Shown piece by piece: positions 1-8,183 of a stretch of 64,000 nt of DNA (position 1 is the stretch's first letter; every line of letters starts with the position of its first letter). The stretch covers positions 1 through 64,000 of the forward strand of contig JABBZI010000005.1 in the NCBI GenBank assembly GCA_012955965.1, in the 5' to 3' direction. The notes under the pieces were generated by a model. It ran no database searches. It saw nothing but the letters and a program-made list of their open reading frames with translations, and was not told the DNA's origin. This stretch comes from Clostridioides difficile (GTDB taxonomy: Bacteria; Bacillota; Clostridia; Peptostreptococcales; Peptostreptococcaceae). A program made the translations under genes and the position numbers.

Positions 1-209
1 TAACAGTATCAGGAACAGCAAATCCAGCAGTACAAAATGATTTAGACAATGTAAGTGTATTAGTTAAAGCAGGAGCAGTATCTGGAACAGGAGCTACAGA
101 TTCAGTAGCAAATACAACATTTGAAGTTAAAAAGTATGTAGCAGCTCCAATATCAACAATAGGAAAAATATCTTCTGGACTATCAAGTTTATTTAATATA
201 TTGAGATAA
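1..209 (+). CDS. cwpV: C-terminal end of a repeat-type cell-surface protein, probably CwpV (partial)
   Basis: The window opens inside a gene; whole codons begin at position 3 and the frame ends with TAA at 207-209. The visible 68 residues are rich in Ala, Val, Ser, Thr and Gly with no Cys, typical of clostridial surface repeat domains, and end in ...SSLFNILR. No enzyme motif or membrane anchor is seen in this part. The assignment to CwpV, the phase-variable cell-wall protein of C. difficile that promotes aggregation and phage resistance, is inferred from position: the next genes match the order recalled downstream of cwpV. The repeats, the N-terminal cell-wall-binding domain and the invertible switch all lie outside the window. 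An intrinsic terminator follows at 247-286. Confidence 0.6.
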   Translation, partial: TVSGTANPAVQNDLDNVSVLVKAGAVSGTGATDSVANTTFEVKKYVAAPISTIGKISSGLSSLFNILR

Positions 210-246
210 ATAATTAAACATAAGTCTTCTTGTATATACTAATATT

Positions 247-286
247 AGCTGTAGGATTTTTAAAATAATTTTCCTACAGCTTTTTA
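247..286 (+). terminator. Intrinsic terminator after the surface-protein gene
   Basis: A perfect 10-bp stem (AGCTGTAGGA at 247-256, TCCTACAGCT at 272-281) is followed at once by a T-run (281-285). It lies 38 bp after the stop of the surface-protein gene. Confidence 0.9.
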
Positions 287-450
287 TATCCAAGAGTAGC
301 AAATTTTAAATAAAATATGCTACTCTACAATATCTTAAAACTTCACATAATTTTCATATGAATTATCTATTAAATTCACACACAAGAGTTATTATATAAA
401 CATAGAAGATAGTAAAACTAGCTTAAAAACATAATATAATACCCTATACA

Positions 451-506
451 AAATAGTGGCAACACTCCCTCACATCCTCAATTGTTGCCACTATTTTAAT
501 TTTTTG
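451..506. terminator. Second stem-loop, probably a terminator
   Basis: A perfect 14-bp stem (AAATAGTGGCAACA at 451-464, TGTTGCCACTATTT at 483-496) is followed by TTTTAATTTTTT on the plus strand. It may back up the terminator at 247-286, or also work in the minus direction. The rest of 210-560 is AT-rich and holds no gene. Confidence 0.7.
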
Positions 507-514
507 TATAAAAT

Positions 515-538
515 AAAAAACCCCACCATAAAGTGGAG
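515..538 (-). terminator. Terminator of the carboxypeptidase gene (minus strand)
   Basis: Read on the minus strand, CTCCAC (538-533) and GTGGGG (526-521) form a 6-bp stem with one G-U pair, followed by six T (520-515). It lies 22 bp past the carboxypeptidase stop codon. Confidence 0.7.
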
Positions 539-560
539 TCTTTCATAAATAACATCTAAC

Positions 561-1790
561 CTAAGCCTTAAAACAAACAGAATTTTTAACCTCAAGTTTT
601 CTATTTATCTTAGCAACCTTAATCTTAATCTTATCCTTCAAAGGAATACATCCTATATTACTTTCACTTTTAACATCAACACTTCCAACAAACTTACCAG
701 AATCATTGTAATACTTTGCAACACCAACAATATCTCCCTTATGAATAGGATAACTCATATTTTTAAACACTATCTTAGGGTGTATATTCTCATTATCTGA
801 AACAATCCCATACAAATCTTTATCAACTTTAACAGTTATCTTAAAATCATCAACACCATCAACACAAGGAGTCTCTATAATGTCACCCTTATGAGCTATT
901 TTTTTAGAATTAAAATTGTCTTTACCATACTTTAATAAAGTAGCAGAAGAAGAAATTCTATTCTTCTTATTACCATCACCAAGAACAACTCCTATTAATC
1001 TATGATTTCTTTCATTTTTATCATCCTTAGGTACCATCATAGAAAATGCAAGACAATAACCAGCATTATCTGTATAGCCTGTCTTTATTCCATCAACACC
1101 AGGCACTGAAACTAGTAGGGGATTTGTGTTATAGTGTGTAAAATCTTTCTTAGTATCATTATATACTTGCATAGTAGTTATTCTAGTAACTTGACTTTCA
1201 TAATGGTCATACATATACTTTCCAAGTGCAACTATATCGTGAGCTGTTGATATATTTTCAATAGGTGGCTCCTTATGTTCTGGGTCAGTATATATAGGAA
1301 GTCCGTTTGGATTAAAATAATACGTATCAAGCATTCCTATTTCTTCAGCCTTCTTATTCATCATATTTACAAAATTCTTTTCAGATTTACCAACATGTTT
1401 AGCTATAGCCATAGCAGCATCATTTCCTGATACAAGCATAAGACCTTGCATAAGCTCTCCTAAAGAGATTTCATCACCATCTTTAAGTTTACAAGTAGAA
1501 CCGCCTACTGTAGCTGTAGACTTGTCTATCTTTACCATATCAGTTTCTTTTACCTGATTCTTATTGACTGCTTCTATTGCAAGTAAAAAGGTCATCATTT
1601 TACTTAAACTTGCTAGAGGCATTTTTTCATCACTATTTTTTTCAAATAATATTCTTTTAGTTTCCTGGTCTATAAGTAGTGCTGCTCTTGAAGAGTTTGG
1701 TACTGGTGGAGTATCTGCAAATGTAAATCCAGGCGTTATAAATATAAAAATTAATGCAAGTATTGTTAACTGTTTTATTTTTTCTTTCAA
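561..1790 (-). CDS. D-alanyl-D-alanine carboxypeptidase (S11, DacF/PBP5-like), secreted
   Basis: A penicillin-binding carboxypeptidase that trims the terminal D-Ala from peptidoglycan stem peptides outside the cell. The three active-site motifs are in order: SLSK (nucleophile Ser and Lys), SGN, and KTG in DGIKTGYT. A signal peptide (KEKIKQLTILALIFIFITPGFTFA, split here as a basic N-end, hydrophobic core and AxA-like site) precedes the mature part; a PBP5-type beta domain follows the catalytic domain, and length (409 aa) fits the family. Start: an upstream in-frame ATG at 1805 has no Shine-Dalgarno, while GGAGG (1803-1799) lies inside it, 8 nt before a TTG at 1790. I therefore choose TTG 1790. 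Single gene with its own terminator; the regulator gene upstream is on the same strand 57 bp away. Confidence 0.93.
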   Translation of the reverse strand: MKEKIKQLTILALIFIFITPGFTFADTPPVPNSSRAALLIDQETKRILFEKNSDEKMPLASLSKMMTFLLAIEAVNKNQVKETDMVKIDKSTATVGGSTCKLKDGDEISLGELMQGLMLVSGNDAAMAIAKHVGKSEKNFVNMMNKKAEEIGMLDTYYFNPNGLPIYTDPEHKEPPIENISTAHDIVALGKYMYDHYESQVTRITTMQVYNDTKKDFTHYNTNPLLVSVPGVDGIKTGYTDNAGYCLAFSMMVPKDDKNERNHRLIGVVLGDGNKKNRISSSATLLKYGKDNFNSKKIAHKGDIIETPCVDGVDDFKITVKVDKDLYGIVSDNENIHPKIVFKNMSYPIHKGDIVGVAKYYNDSGKFVGSVDVKSESNIGCIPLKDKIKIKVAKINRKLEVKNSVCFKA

Positions 1791-1847
1791 AATCTCATCC
1801 TCCATTTCATATATTAATTAACATGCACAAAGTAGGTGCTGTAAGTT

Positions 1848-4682
1848 TTATTTATTTAGATACTCATTAATCATATCTATTATATAAGCAATTTCTTCAT
1901 CTGGTATCAAGATATTAAAATAAGCTTCTGTTGGCTTAAAAGCCTCATGTATTAAATTATACAGTTCATAATTTTTACTGATTAACTCAGTAATGTTATT
2001 ATATGGAAAAGTTGTATTTTTAAAACACCTTTCTATCATAAAAGAACAATGAAGTATATATCCTAACTTAAACTTGCTTTTTAGACCTTCATCTATCAAT
2101 TCTATTATTGAAAATAATGATGAATTGACATAATTGAATAATTTAACAGAGTCTAAAAGCTCTAAGTTTTGAGACATGAAGTTTATTATTAGACTGTTAT
2201 ATGATAAATTTGTTTCTTTTATATTAGTAATGCTATTGGCATTAAATGTACCTTCTATTATTTTGTTCAACATATCTAGACCATACCCATTTAGGAGCTC
2301 CTCTATGTGAATAAATGGGGTATTAGCCACATTAAAATCCACACTGCCAACAACTGCCAAAATTTTAGTGTTACTAAATTTATTTCTATACATTTTAAAA
2401 CTCTCTATATTATGAGGAACTAAATTAATACTATATTTATTAATACTTTTTAGTGAAGAGTTTATAAAATCTGCTATCTTCATAGCTGAACCATAACCGG
2501 TTATACAAGTCGTTATTATGACATACTCTCTTGATTTTTCAGAATAATTTATTTCTGTTGAATCAATTGCAGCTCGTCCAATATATGGATTTAAAGAGCT
2601 TAAAGAATTGGCCAATTCATCCAAAGTCATTTCGGGTAAGGTACTTTTTCTTACTGCCTCTAAAACTATTGGAGTAGATACCATCTCGATAGAACGTGTT
2701 TTAATCCTTGTTTTTTCTGAAATAAGTTCTCCAAAAGCTATGAGAGAACCCATATCTGTTAAAAGAAGTACTCCCTTACCTTCATCGCATTCTTTTACCA
2801 ATTCTATAGCTTTATCAAGTATAGTACTTACCTTTACATCAAGAGGCATATCAATTGCATTACAGTGGTTTGTACCAAGTAATGAGTTTGCTACATCACA
2901 CATACTACTGGCTGTTGAATTTCCATGAGCAAGTATTATGACACCTATACTTTCAGATTGATTATTTGGTTCAAGATATGTGCTATTTAGGAACATAGAT
3001 ATAAATTTCACTTCATCTTTAGGTAGTGATGTTTGCAAATCGTTTTCGATTATACTTAAAACTATTTTAGCTATATTTAAATCTTTATCTAAGAAAATTT
3101 TATCATTATATAGATTGTACTTAGGATTATATGTGTCTTGATTTATATTTTCTATGAGTGCACTTATATGCATTGAAAGAGCAATATAAGTTTGTTTTGT
3201 ATATTTGTTTCTTGATATTTTTTCAGCTTCTTTTAAAGAGTGTTCAACAGCATAGTAAATCTTTGGATTAATTACCTTAAAAATTTCATTACTTGTATAA
3301 TCAGAATGAGTTACTGAAGATATTGAAAGTAATTTTGTAGAGTATTTTTCCATGTAATTTATAAACATACTCCTTATATCATTTTCCAGATAAGGAATCT
3401 CTGTAGAATATTTAAACCCATTGTTTGGTGTATCTATATTGTATTTAGATAGTTCTTTTGTATATTCAACTTCTAAATTGTTACCATTAAATTCATAAAA
3501 AAGCATGTAATCAAGCTCTGATAATTTATTTAAATTGCTGCGATTTTCATTCAATTTTAAAAGACCAGTATAGATATAATCAGGAACAAGTGACAAATCT
3601 ATTTCTATATTTTCCTTTAGACCAGTCTTATAATTTAAAAAGGCTCTTGCACTCATAAGTTGTATATCAGATTTAAGTTGACCTATATTACCAAAACAAT
3701 CATAAAGAAGTAAAGATTTAATTACATCTTTGTGAACTCTTATAGTTGCGTTGGTATATTTGGATTCTATAATAAAGAAGTATTTAATAAGAGATAATCT
3801 TTCTTTTAAGGACCTATCCTGTAAAGCAGGTAGGTTAATTGTAACTGGGATTCTTCTTAAAAAAGTCCCAAGTAAGGAAGAATGTATATCTTCTGTTGTG
3901 GCACACACAATAAAAACAGTAGCTTTATGTACGATATCAGATTCTCCTAATCGTCTGTATATGCCTTTGTCCATCAAAAGAAAAAGCATCTCTTGACCTT
4001 CTGGGGGTAATCTATGTATTTCATCTAAGAATAGTATACCTCCATCAGCCTGTGCGACTATCCCCAATTTATCTTTATTAGCACCAGTAAAAGAACCTTT
4101 AACATAACCAAATAAATTACTTAAGAGTAAGTTAGCATTCTCTGCATATTCAGCACAGTTGAATACAACAAATTTACTTTCAGAAGAAAAGACTCTACTT
4201 TCTACAGCATATTTGTACATTGTTTCAGCAAATGTACTTTTTCCAACACCAGTAGGTCCTATTAGTAATGTATTAAGACCTTTTGGAGGATAGAGTATAG
4301 CAGATTTAGCTTTTTCTATAGCTAGTTTAAGACTAGAATCATGCCCAAGTAATGTTGAAAAAATATCTTCTGAATCATTTTTACTTGATTTAAGTAGTTC
4401 ATTACAATTACTTATGGAAAACTTAGAGCTGTCTAAAGTATGACCAATTAAATTTTCAATAATACCAGCATGTAAAAACAAAATAGGTTTGCCAGATATC
4501 TTTATAACTTTTTTTTCATTAAATAGGTTATTTAATTCTTTACTGGTATTACTTCTATCAAGAACTGAATCGTTAGCAACTTCTATTGTAGTAAATCCTG
4601 CTTTCTCTGATTGAAGGTCTTTTAAAGTTATATTCTCACATAATTTATGTAGTGATAATAGAACCTTATCTTTTCTTAGCAT
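1848..4682 (-). CDS. LevR-type sigma-54-dependent activator with PRD and EIIA-mannose domains
   Basis: A 944-aa transcriptional activator of the LevR/ManR group, which opens sigma-54 promoters under control of PTS phosphorylation. Seen: Walker A GPTGVGKS (142-149), the sigma-54-contacting loop GSFTGA (196-201), Walker B LFLDEIH (217-223), a first PRD (about 455-560, His in LSMHISAL), a mannose-family EIIA domain (about 578-690, with AHGNS), and a second PRD near the C-end (ILHCSF). LevR members normally sit beside the PTS operon they control; here the neighbours are a carboxypeptidase and an amino-acid exporter and no PTS gene is in the window, so the target is unknown. The start has a strong AAAGGAGG. 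No -24/-12 promoter was found next to this gene; the only one seen in the window is at iorAB. Confidence 0.9.
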   Translation of the reverse strand: MLRKDKVLLSLHKLCENITLKDLQSEKAGFTTIEVANDSVLDRSNTSKELNNLFNEKKVIKISGKPILFLHAGIIENLIGHTLDSSKFSISNCNELLKSSKNDSEDIFSTLLGHDSSLKLAIEKAKSAILYPPKGLNTLLIGPTGVGKSTFAETMYKYAVESRVFSSESKFVVFNCAEYAENANLLLSNLFGYVKGSFTGANKDKLGIVAQADGGILFLDEIHRLPPEGQEMLFLLMDKGIYRRLGESDIVHKATVFIVCATTEDIHSSLLGTFLRRIPVTINLPALQDRSLKERLSLIKYFFIIESKYTNATIRVHKDVIKSLLLYDCFGNIGQLKSDIQLMSARAFLNYKTGLKENIEIDLSLVPDYIYTGLLKLNENRSNLNKLSELDYMLFYEFNGNNLEVEYTKELSKYNIDTPNNGFKYSTEIPYLENDIRSMFINYMEKYSTKLLSISSVTHSDYTSNEIFKVINPKIYYAVEHSLKEAEKISRNKYTKQTYIALSMHISALIENINQDTYNPKYNLYNDKIFLDKDLNIAKIVLSIIENDLQTSLPKDEVKFISMFLNSTYLEPNNQSESIGVIILAHGNSTASSMCDVANSLLGTNHCNAIDMPLDVKVSTILDKAIELVKECDEGKGVLLLTDMGSLIAFGELISEKTRIKTRSIEMVSTPIVLEAVRKSTLPEMTLDELANSLSSLNPYIGRAAIDSTEINYSEKSREYVIITTCITGYGSAMKIADFINSSLKSINKYSINLVPHNIESFKMYRNKFSNTKILAVVGSVDFNVANTPFIHIEELLNGYGLDMLNKIIEGTFNANSITNIKETNLSYNSLIINFMSQNLELLDSVKLFNYVNSSLFSIIELIDEGLKSKFKLGYILHCSFMIERCFKNTTFPYNNITELISKNYELYNLIHEAFKPTEAYFNILIPDEEIAYIIDMINEYLNK

Positions 4683-5263
4683 ATATTGCCTCCTTTCTTT
4701 ATATTTAAGTTATACTTAAGTTATATTAAATATATTATAATATATATTCAGTATTAAAATAAGGTTTATAGTGGATATTTTGTATTTTACTTTTTAATAT
4801 GTTGTTTTGTGGAATGGATGGTGTTAAAATAAGAGTTGCATTATATTAAATATAGATTTTTATGGATTTAAATAGAATATTATGTTGTTACATAAACAAA
4901 TATAAGTTTTAAATATATTTTAATACATATAATATCAGTTATTGAGGTGTAGTAGGTATATAACTACTAACTTTGTATGAAACTTATAAAAGCCAAAAGA
5001 CAAAAAATTAGAAAATACATAGTTTTGTTGAAGATGAGACTATACAATTTAAAAGATTATATCAATGGTTGAAAGTGTTTATCATATATTAATTCAGCCA
5101 TTTTATGCTGTAAATAACTTTAAAATTTAATTTTGACAAGCATAAAAAACAAGTTTTTTCATAAAATGTAAATATTGGATATAGTTTATTTGAAATAGTT
5201 TAAATAAATAATATCCTGTAATAAAATATGAATAATACTATAAAAGAATGGGAGATATGTTTT
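4683..5263. other. Divergent AT-rich intergenic region
   Basis: About 580 bp between the activator (minus) and the exporter genes (plus). It must hold promoters for both. I see a tandem pair of an 11-base unit, TTAAGTTATAC/T (4705-4715, 4716-4726), just upstream of the activator gene, and a TTGACA at 5133 with no -10 at proper spacing. No ORF or RNA was recognised. Confidence 0.5.
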
Positions 5264-6025
5264 GTGGATATAGATAGAATTTTAAATTTTTCCTCAAATG
5301 CAGGTAAAGCTATGTTGCAAAGTGGGGGAGAAACTTATAGAGTTGAAGAAACGATAGCTAGAATATGTCAATCTTTTGGAATAGACCATGTAGACGTATT
5401 TGCAACTCCAACAGCTGTAATGGCGTCTGTGTTTGTAGATGGGAAATTACATTCAGCAATTAAAAGAATAAGTTCAAGAAGAGTAGACCTAAACTTAGTT
5501 CATGAGGTTAATTCATTATCAAGGGCAATAAGTATAAATAATTTGGATATTGAATTATGTGAGAAAATTTTAGATGAAATAAGTGAAAATAACTATTATT
5601 CAGACTTAATAACCATATTTTTTGCAGGTATTGCAGCAGCGACGTTTTCGATACTATTTGGAGGGAATATAGAAGAGTTCATAGCTGCATTTACTGTGGG
5701 AATTTTAACTAAGTTTGTTACTATGTACTTAAATAAATCATCATTAAATGACTTCTTTGTAAATGCAATTGGAGCAGTTATTATAGCTCTTTGTTCTATT
5801 ATAATCTTGAAGCTTGGTTTTATAAAAACGATAGACCATCTGATAGCAGGAGCGATAATGTTATTAGTCCCTGGTCTAGCTCTAACTAATGCATTAAGAG
5901 ATTTATTAGATGGACAATTAATTTCTGGTCTTGCAAAGTTAGCAGAAGTATTTTTTATAGGTGTATCTATAGCAGTAGGAATGTTCTTAGTACTTGGATT
6001 GTACTTCAAGTTAGGGGGGATATAA
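5264..6025 (+). CDS. Threonine/serine exporter ThrE-type, N-terminal subunit (DUF1212)
   Basis: The N-terminal half of a split ThrE/YjjP-YjjB-type exporter. The soluble part carries the family pattern LQSGGETYRVEET near its start, followed by hydrophobic membrane segments from about residue 110. Start: the longest frame begins at ATG 5228, which has no Shine-Dalgarno, while GGGAG (5250-5254) lies 9 nt before GTG 5264 and gives a protein of 253 aa beginning DIDRILNFSSNAGKA, the usual family length. ATG 5228 remains possible. Its stop codon is directly followed by the ATG of the second half, so the two halves are made together. Confidence 0.85.
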   Translation: MDIDRILNFSSNAGKAMLQSGGETYRVEETIARICQSFGIDHVDVFATPTAVMASVFVDGKLHSAIKRISSRRVDLNLVHEVNSLSRAISINNLDIELCEKILDEISENNYYSDLITIFFAGIAAATFSILFGGNIEEFIAAFTVGILTKFVTMYLNKSSLNDFFVNAIGAVIIALCSIIILKLGFIKTIDHLIAGAIMLLVPGLALTNALRDLLDGQLISGLAKLAEVFFIGVSIAVGMFLVLGLYFKLGGI

Positions 6026-6520
6026 ATGCATTTGTTTATAGAGGTAATAGCAGCTTTTTTTACAGCCTTAAGTTTTGGAGTGCTATTTAATATGAAAGGA
6101 AAGAATCTGATACTCTCAGGAATAGGTGGAAGTATCGCTTGGTTTTCATATAAATTTTGTTTAAATATGGGTGTGACTGAAAACTTATGTTTCTTTATAG
6201 CTACAGTCTGTTTTGCAATATATTGTGAGTTATGTGCTAGAATTTATATGACTCCAGCAACCACATTAAGTGTATGTTGTCTAATAATATTAGTACCAGG
6301 TTATGGAATATATAATACTATGTATTCTGTTTTGACAAATAATTATATCAAAGCAGTGGAGTATGGTGTAAGCACATTATCATGTGCAAGTTCAATTGCT
6401 TTGGGACTGGTATTTATAACTACAGTATTTAGAAAAGTTAACTTATATGGAATGTTTACCAAAATAAAAGAAAATGAAAAATATAAGAAGGGTATAAATA
6501 AAATTAAACCACAAAAATAG
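6026..6520 (+). CDS. Threonine/serine exporter ThrE-type, C-terminal subunit (DUF3815, YjjB-like)
   Basis: A 164-aa integral membrane protein with about four to five hydrophobic helices and the family phrase VPGYGIYNTMY. In actinobacterial ThrE this region is fused to the preceding DUF1212 half; in many Firmicutes and in E. coli (YjjP/YjjB) the two are separate genes, as here. It starts at the base after the upstream stop, with GGGGG 6 nt before the ATG inside the end of the upstream gene. Substrate is inferred from the family (threonine, serine or short acids). Confidence 0.85.
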   Translation: MHLFIEVIAAFFTALSFGVLFNMKGKNLILSGIGGSIAWFSYKFCLNMGVTENLCFFIATVCFAIYCELCARIYMTPATTLSVCCLIILVPGYGIYNTMYSVLTNNYIKAVEYGVSTLSCASSIALGLVFITTVFRKVNLYGMFTKIKENEKYKKGINKIKPQK

Positions 6521-6526
6521 AAAAAA

Positions 6527-6555
6527 TTGACTTTTAGTTAAAAGGATGATAATAT
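6527..6555 (+). promoter_or_regulatory. Sigma-A-type promoter for the gate-domain membrane protein
   Basis: TTGACT (6527-6532), 17-nt spacer, TAATAT (6550-6555). It starts 7 bp after the exporter stop, so the next gene is a separate transcript with a leader of roughly 180 nt. Confidence 0.7.
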
Positions 6556-6566
6556 AATAACATAAA

Positions 6567-6680
6567 ATAGAATAAGAATATCCAAATTAGAAAAGATGTT
6601 CTTATTCTATAGAAATAGTTTTTTTTTATTTCAAAAAACTGACAACTTGCATTACAGATGTAAGTTTTAGTGTTCAGTTT
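6567..6680 (+). promoter_or_regulatory. Structured 5' leader: two successive hairpins
   Basis: Hairpin 1: ATAGAATAAGAA (6567-6578) with TTCTTATTCTAT (6599-6610), 12 bp, followed 8 nt later by a run of nine T (6619-6627). Hairpin 2: an outer 7-bp stem AAACTGA (6636-6642)/TCAGTTT (6674-6680) enclosing an inner 9-bp stem AACTTGCAT (6644-6652)/ATGTAAGTT (6658-6666) with one G-U pair. A direct repeat TTTGTACCA follows. Hairpin 1 could instead be the exporter's terminator. The pattern suggests an attenuator or other cis-regulatory RNA, but I cannot match it to a known riboswitch class. Confidence 0.45.
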
Positions 6681-6745
6681 GTACCAAAAAATTTGTACCA
6701 ATGTTAGAAATCTTAATTTAAATTGAAAAGGGGGAAGATTTCAAG

Positions 6746-7924
6746 ATGGAAAAGCTGTCGGATAAGAGAAGAGTCAAGGCAGTAAGTATGGAAACATTCG
6801 TATTTATTGTACTATTGGCAGTAGGATTTGGATATGTAGGAAGCATCATGGGTGCAGGTATGATGTTTAAAGTAATAATGAGTACGGCACATGCGCTTTT
6901 ATTAGATACAGTATTTTTAATAATGGCAATGGCAGTTCTTGCAGGTGCACTTAGTGCATTACTTTCAGAATTCGGAGTAATATCTTTAGTTAATAAGATA
7001 TTTAAGGGTCTTATGAGACCTATATGGGGCTTACCTGGTGCTAGTATAGCAGGAGTAGTTGCAACATATTTATCTGATAATCCAGCTATTATACCATTTG
7101 CTAAAGACAAAACATTTACACAATATTTTAAGAAGTATCAGATACCTGCTTTATGTAACTTAGGAACAGCCTTTGGTATGGGGCTTATTGTAACAACTTT
7201 TATGATAGCTCAAGGCAAAGAATATGTACTACCAGCTATAATAGGTAATGTTGGGGCAATAATAGGTAGTATTATTAGTGTTAGAATTATGTTGACTTTT
7301 ACTAAAAAGTATTATAATTATGACCCTAAAAGCGATACTGGAAAACAAGTAAATGAAAAAGGTACAAAAATTGAAGAGTTTAGAGAAATAAGAGATGGTA
7401 ATGTATTCCAAAGAGGATTGGATGCTATACTTGAAGGTGGTAAGCTAGGTGTTGAAATGGGTATGGCTATAATACCAGGCGTTTTAGTAGTTTGTACATT
7501 AGTTATGTTATTAACTTTTGGACCATCTACAGACCCTGCTACAGGTCAGGCTGTTTACACAGGAGCTGCATATGAAGGAATAAAATTATTACCTGCTATT
7601 GGTGATAAAATTAGCTTCATAATAGAGCCATTATTTGGATTCACATCACCAGAAGCAATTGCATTCCCTGTAACTGCACTAGGAGCTGTTGGAGCAGCAA
7701 TATCTTTAGTACCAGAATTTATAAAATCAGGTGCTATAACTCCTAATGATATAGCAGTATTTACAGCAATGGGTATGTGTTGGAGTGGATACCTAAGTAC
7801 ACACATAGGTATGATGGATGCTTTAGAAGCAAGACCATTAGCTGGTAAAGCTATACTTTCACATACAGTAGGTGGTTTATGTGCAGGTATATGTGCCCAC
7901 TTTATATTCATGCTCGTTGGATAA
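6746..7924 (+). CDS. Nucleoside-recognition (Gate) domain membrane protein
   Basis: A 392-aa polytopic membrane protein of the Gate/nucleoside-recognition group, related to the SpmA/SpmB and YjiH-type proteins. Seen: about nine hydrophobic segments; repeated Gate-like stretches (YLSDNPAIIPFAKD and, near the C-end, GFTSPEAIAFPVTALG); and a central soluble loop (about residues 185-225). The transported substrate is not known for this family, and the name does not prove nucleoside transport. GGGGGAAG lies about 11 nt before the ATG. It is monocistronic, with its own promoter, structured leader and terminator. Confidence 0.75.
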   Translation: MEKLSDKRRVKAVSMETFVFIVLLAVGFGYVGSIMGAGMMFKVIMSTAHALLLDTVFLIMAMAVLAGALSALLSEFGVISLVNKIFKGLMRPIWGLPGASIAGVVATYLSDNPAIIPFAKDKTFTQYFKKYQIPALCNLGTAFGMGLIVTTFMIAQGKEYVLPAIIGNVGAIIGSIISVRIMLTFTKKYYNYDPKSDTGKQVNEKGTKIEEFREIRDGNVFQRGLDAILEGGKLGVEMGMAIIPGVLVVCTLVMLLTFGPSTDPATGQAVYTGAAYEGIKLLPAIGDKISFIIEPLFGFTSPEAIAFPVTALGAVGAAISLVPEFIKSGAITPNDIAVFTAMGMCWSGYLSTHIGMMDALEARPLAGKAILSHTVGGLCAGICAHFIFMLVG

Positions 7925-8022
7925 AGATGTTCTAGAAATCAAATATTAAGATATTATAATTTATTAAATTGAATAAACTAATGATTTAAGTATAAAATTA
8001 AATTAGTAATTTAAATATATAG

Positions 8023-8075
8023 AGGTGCTGTTTTGAAATAGAGATTTATTTTCATTTTAAGACAGCACCTTTTGT
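8023..8075 (+). terminator. Intrinsic terminator
   Basis: AGGTGCTGT (8023-8031) pairs with ACAGCACCT (8062-8070), with extra inner pairing, followed by TTTTGTT. It ends the gate-domain gene transcript. Confidence 0.75.
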
Positions 8076-8183
8076 TAATTTAAATAAACTAATTAAATGT
8101 ATTGATTGAATTTATTATGATAAAATTGTATTATATACAATAGAGCAAATTTAAACAGTAACAATAAGGAGGAATTGTGGTAG

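Noticed and set aside
3751-3996. Antisense open frames inside large genes, for example in the LevR-type gene and cheA
   Set aside because: They lie wholly within well-supported genes, lack Shine-Dalgarno sequences and have no recognisable domains; they reflect codon bias.
5133-5167. TTGACA with TAAAAT as promoter of the exporter genes
   Set aside because: The spacer is 23 nt, too long for a sigma-A promoter.
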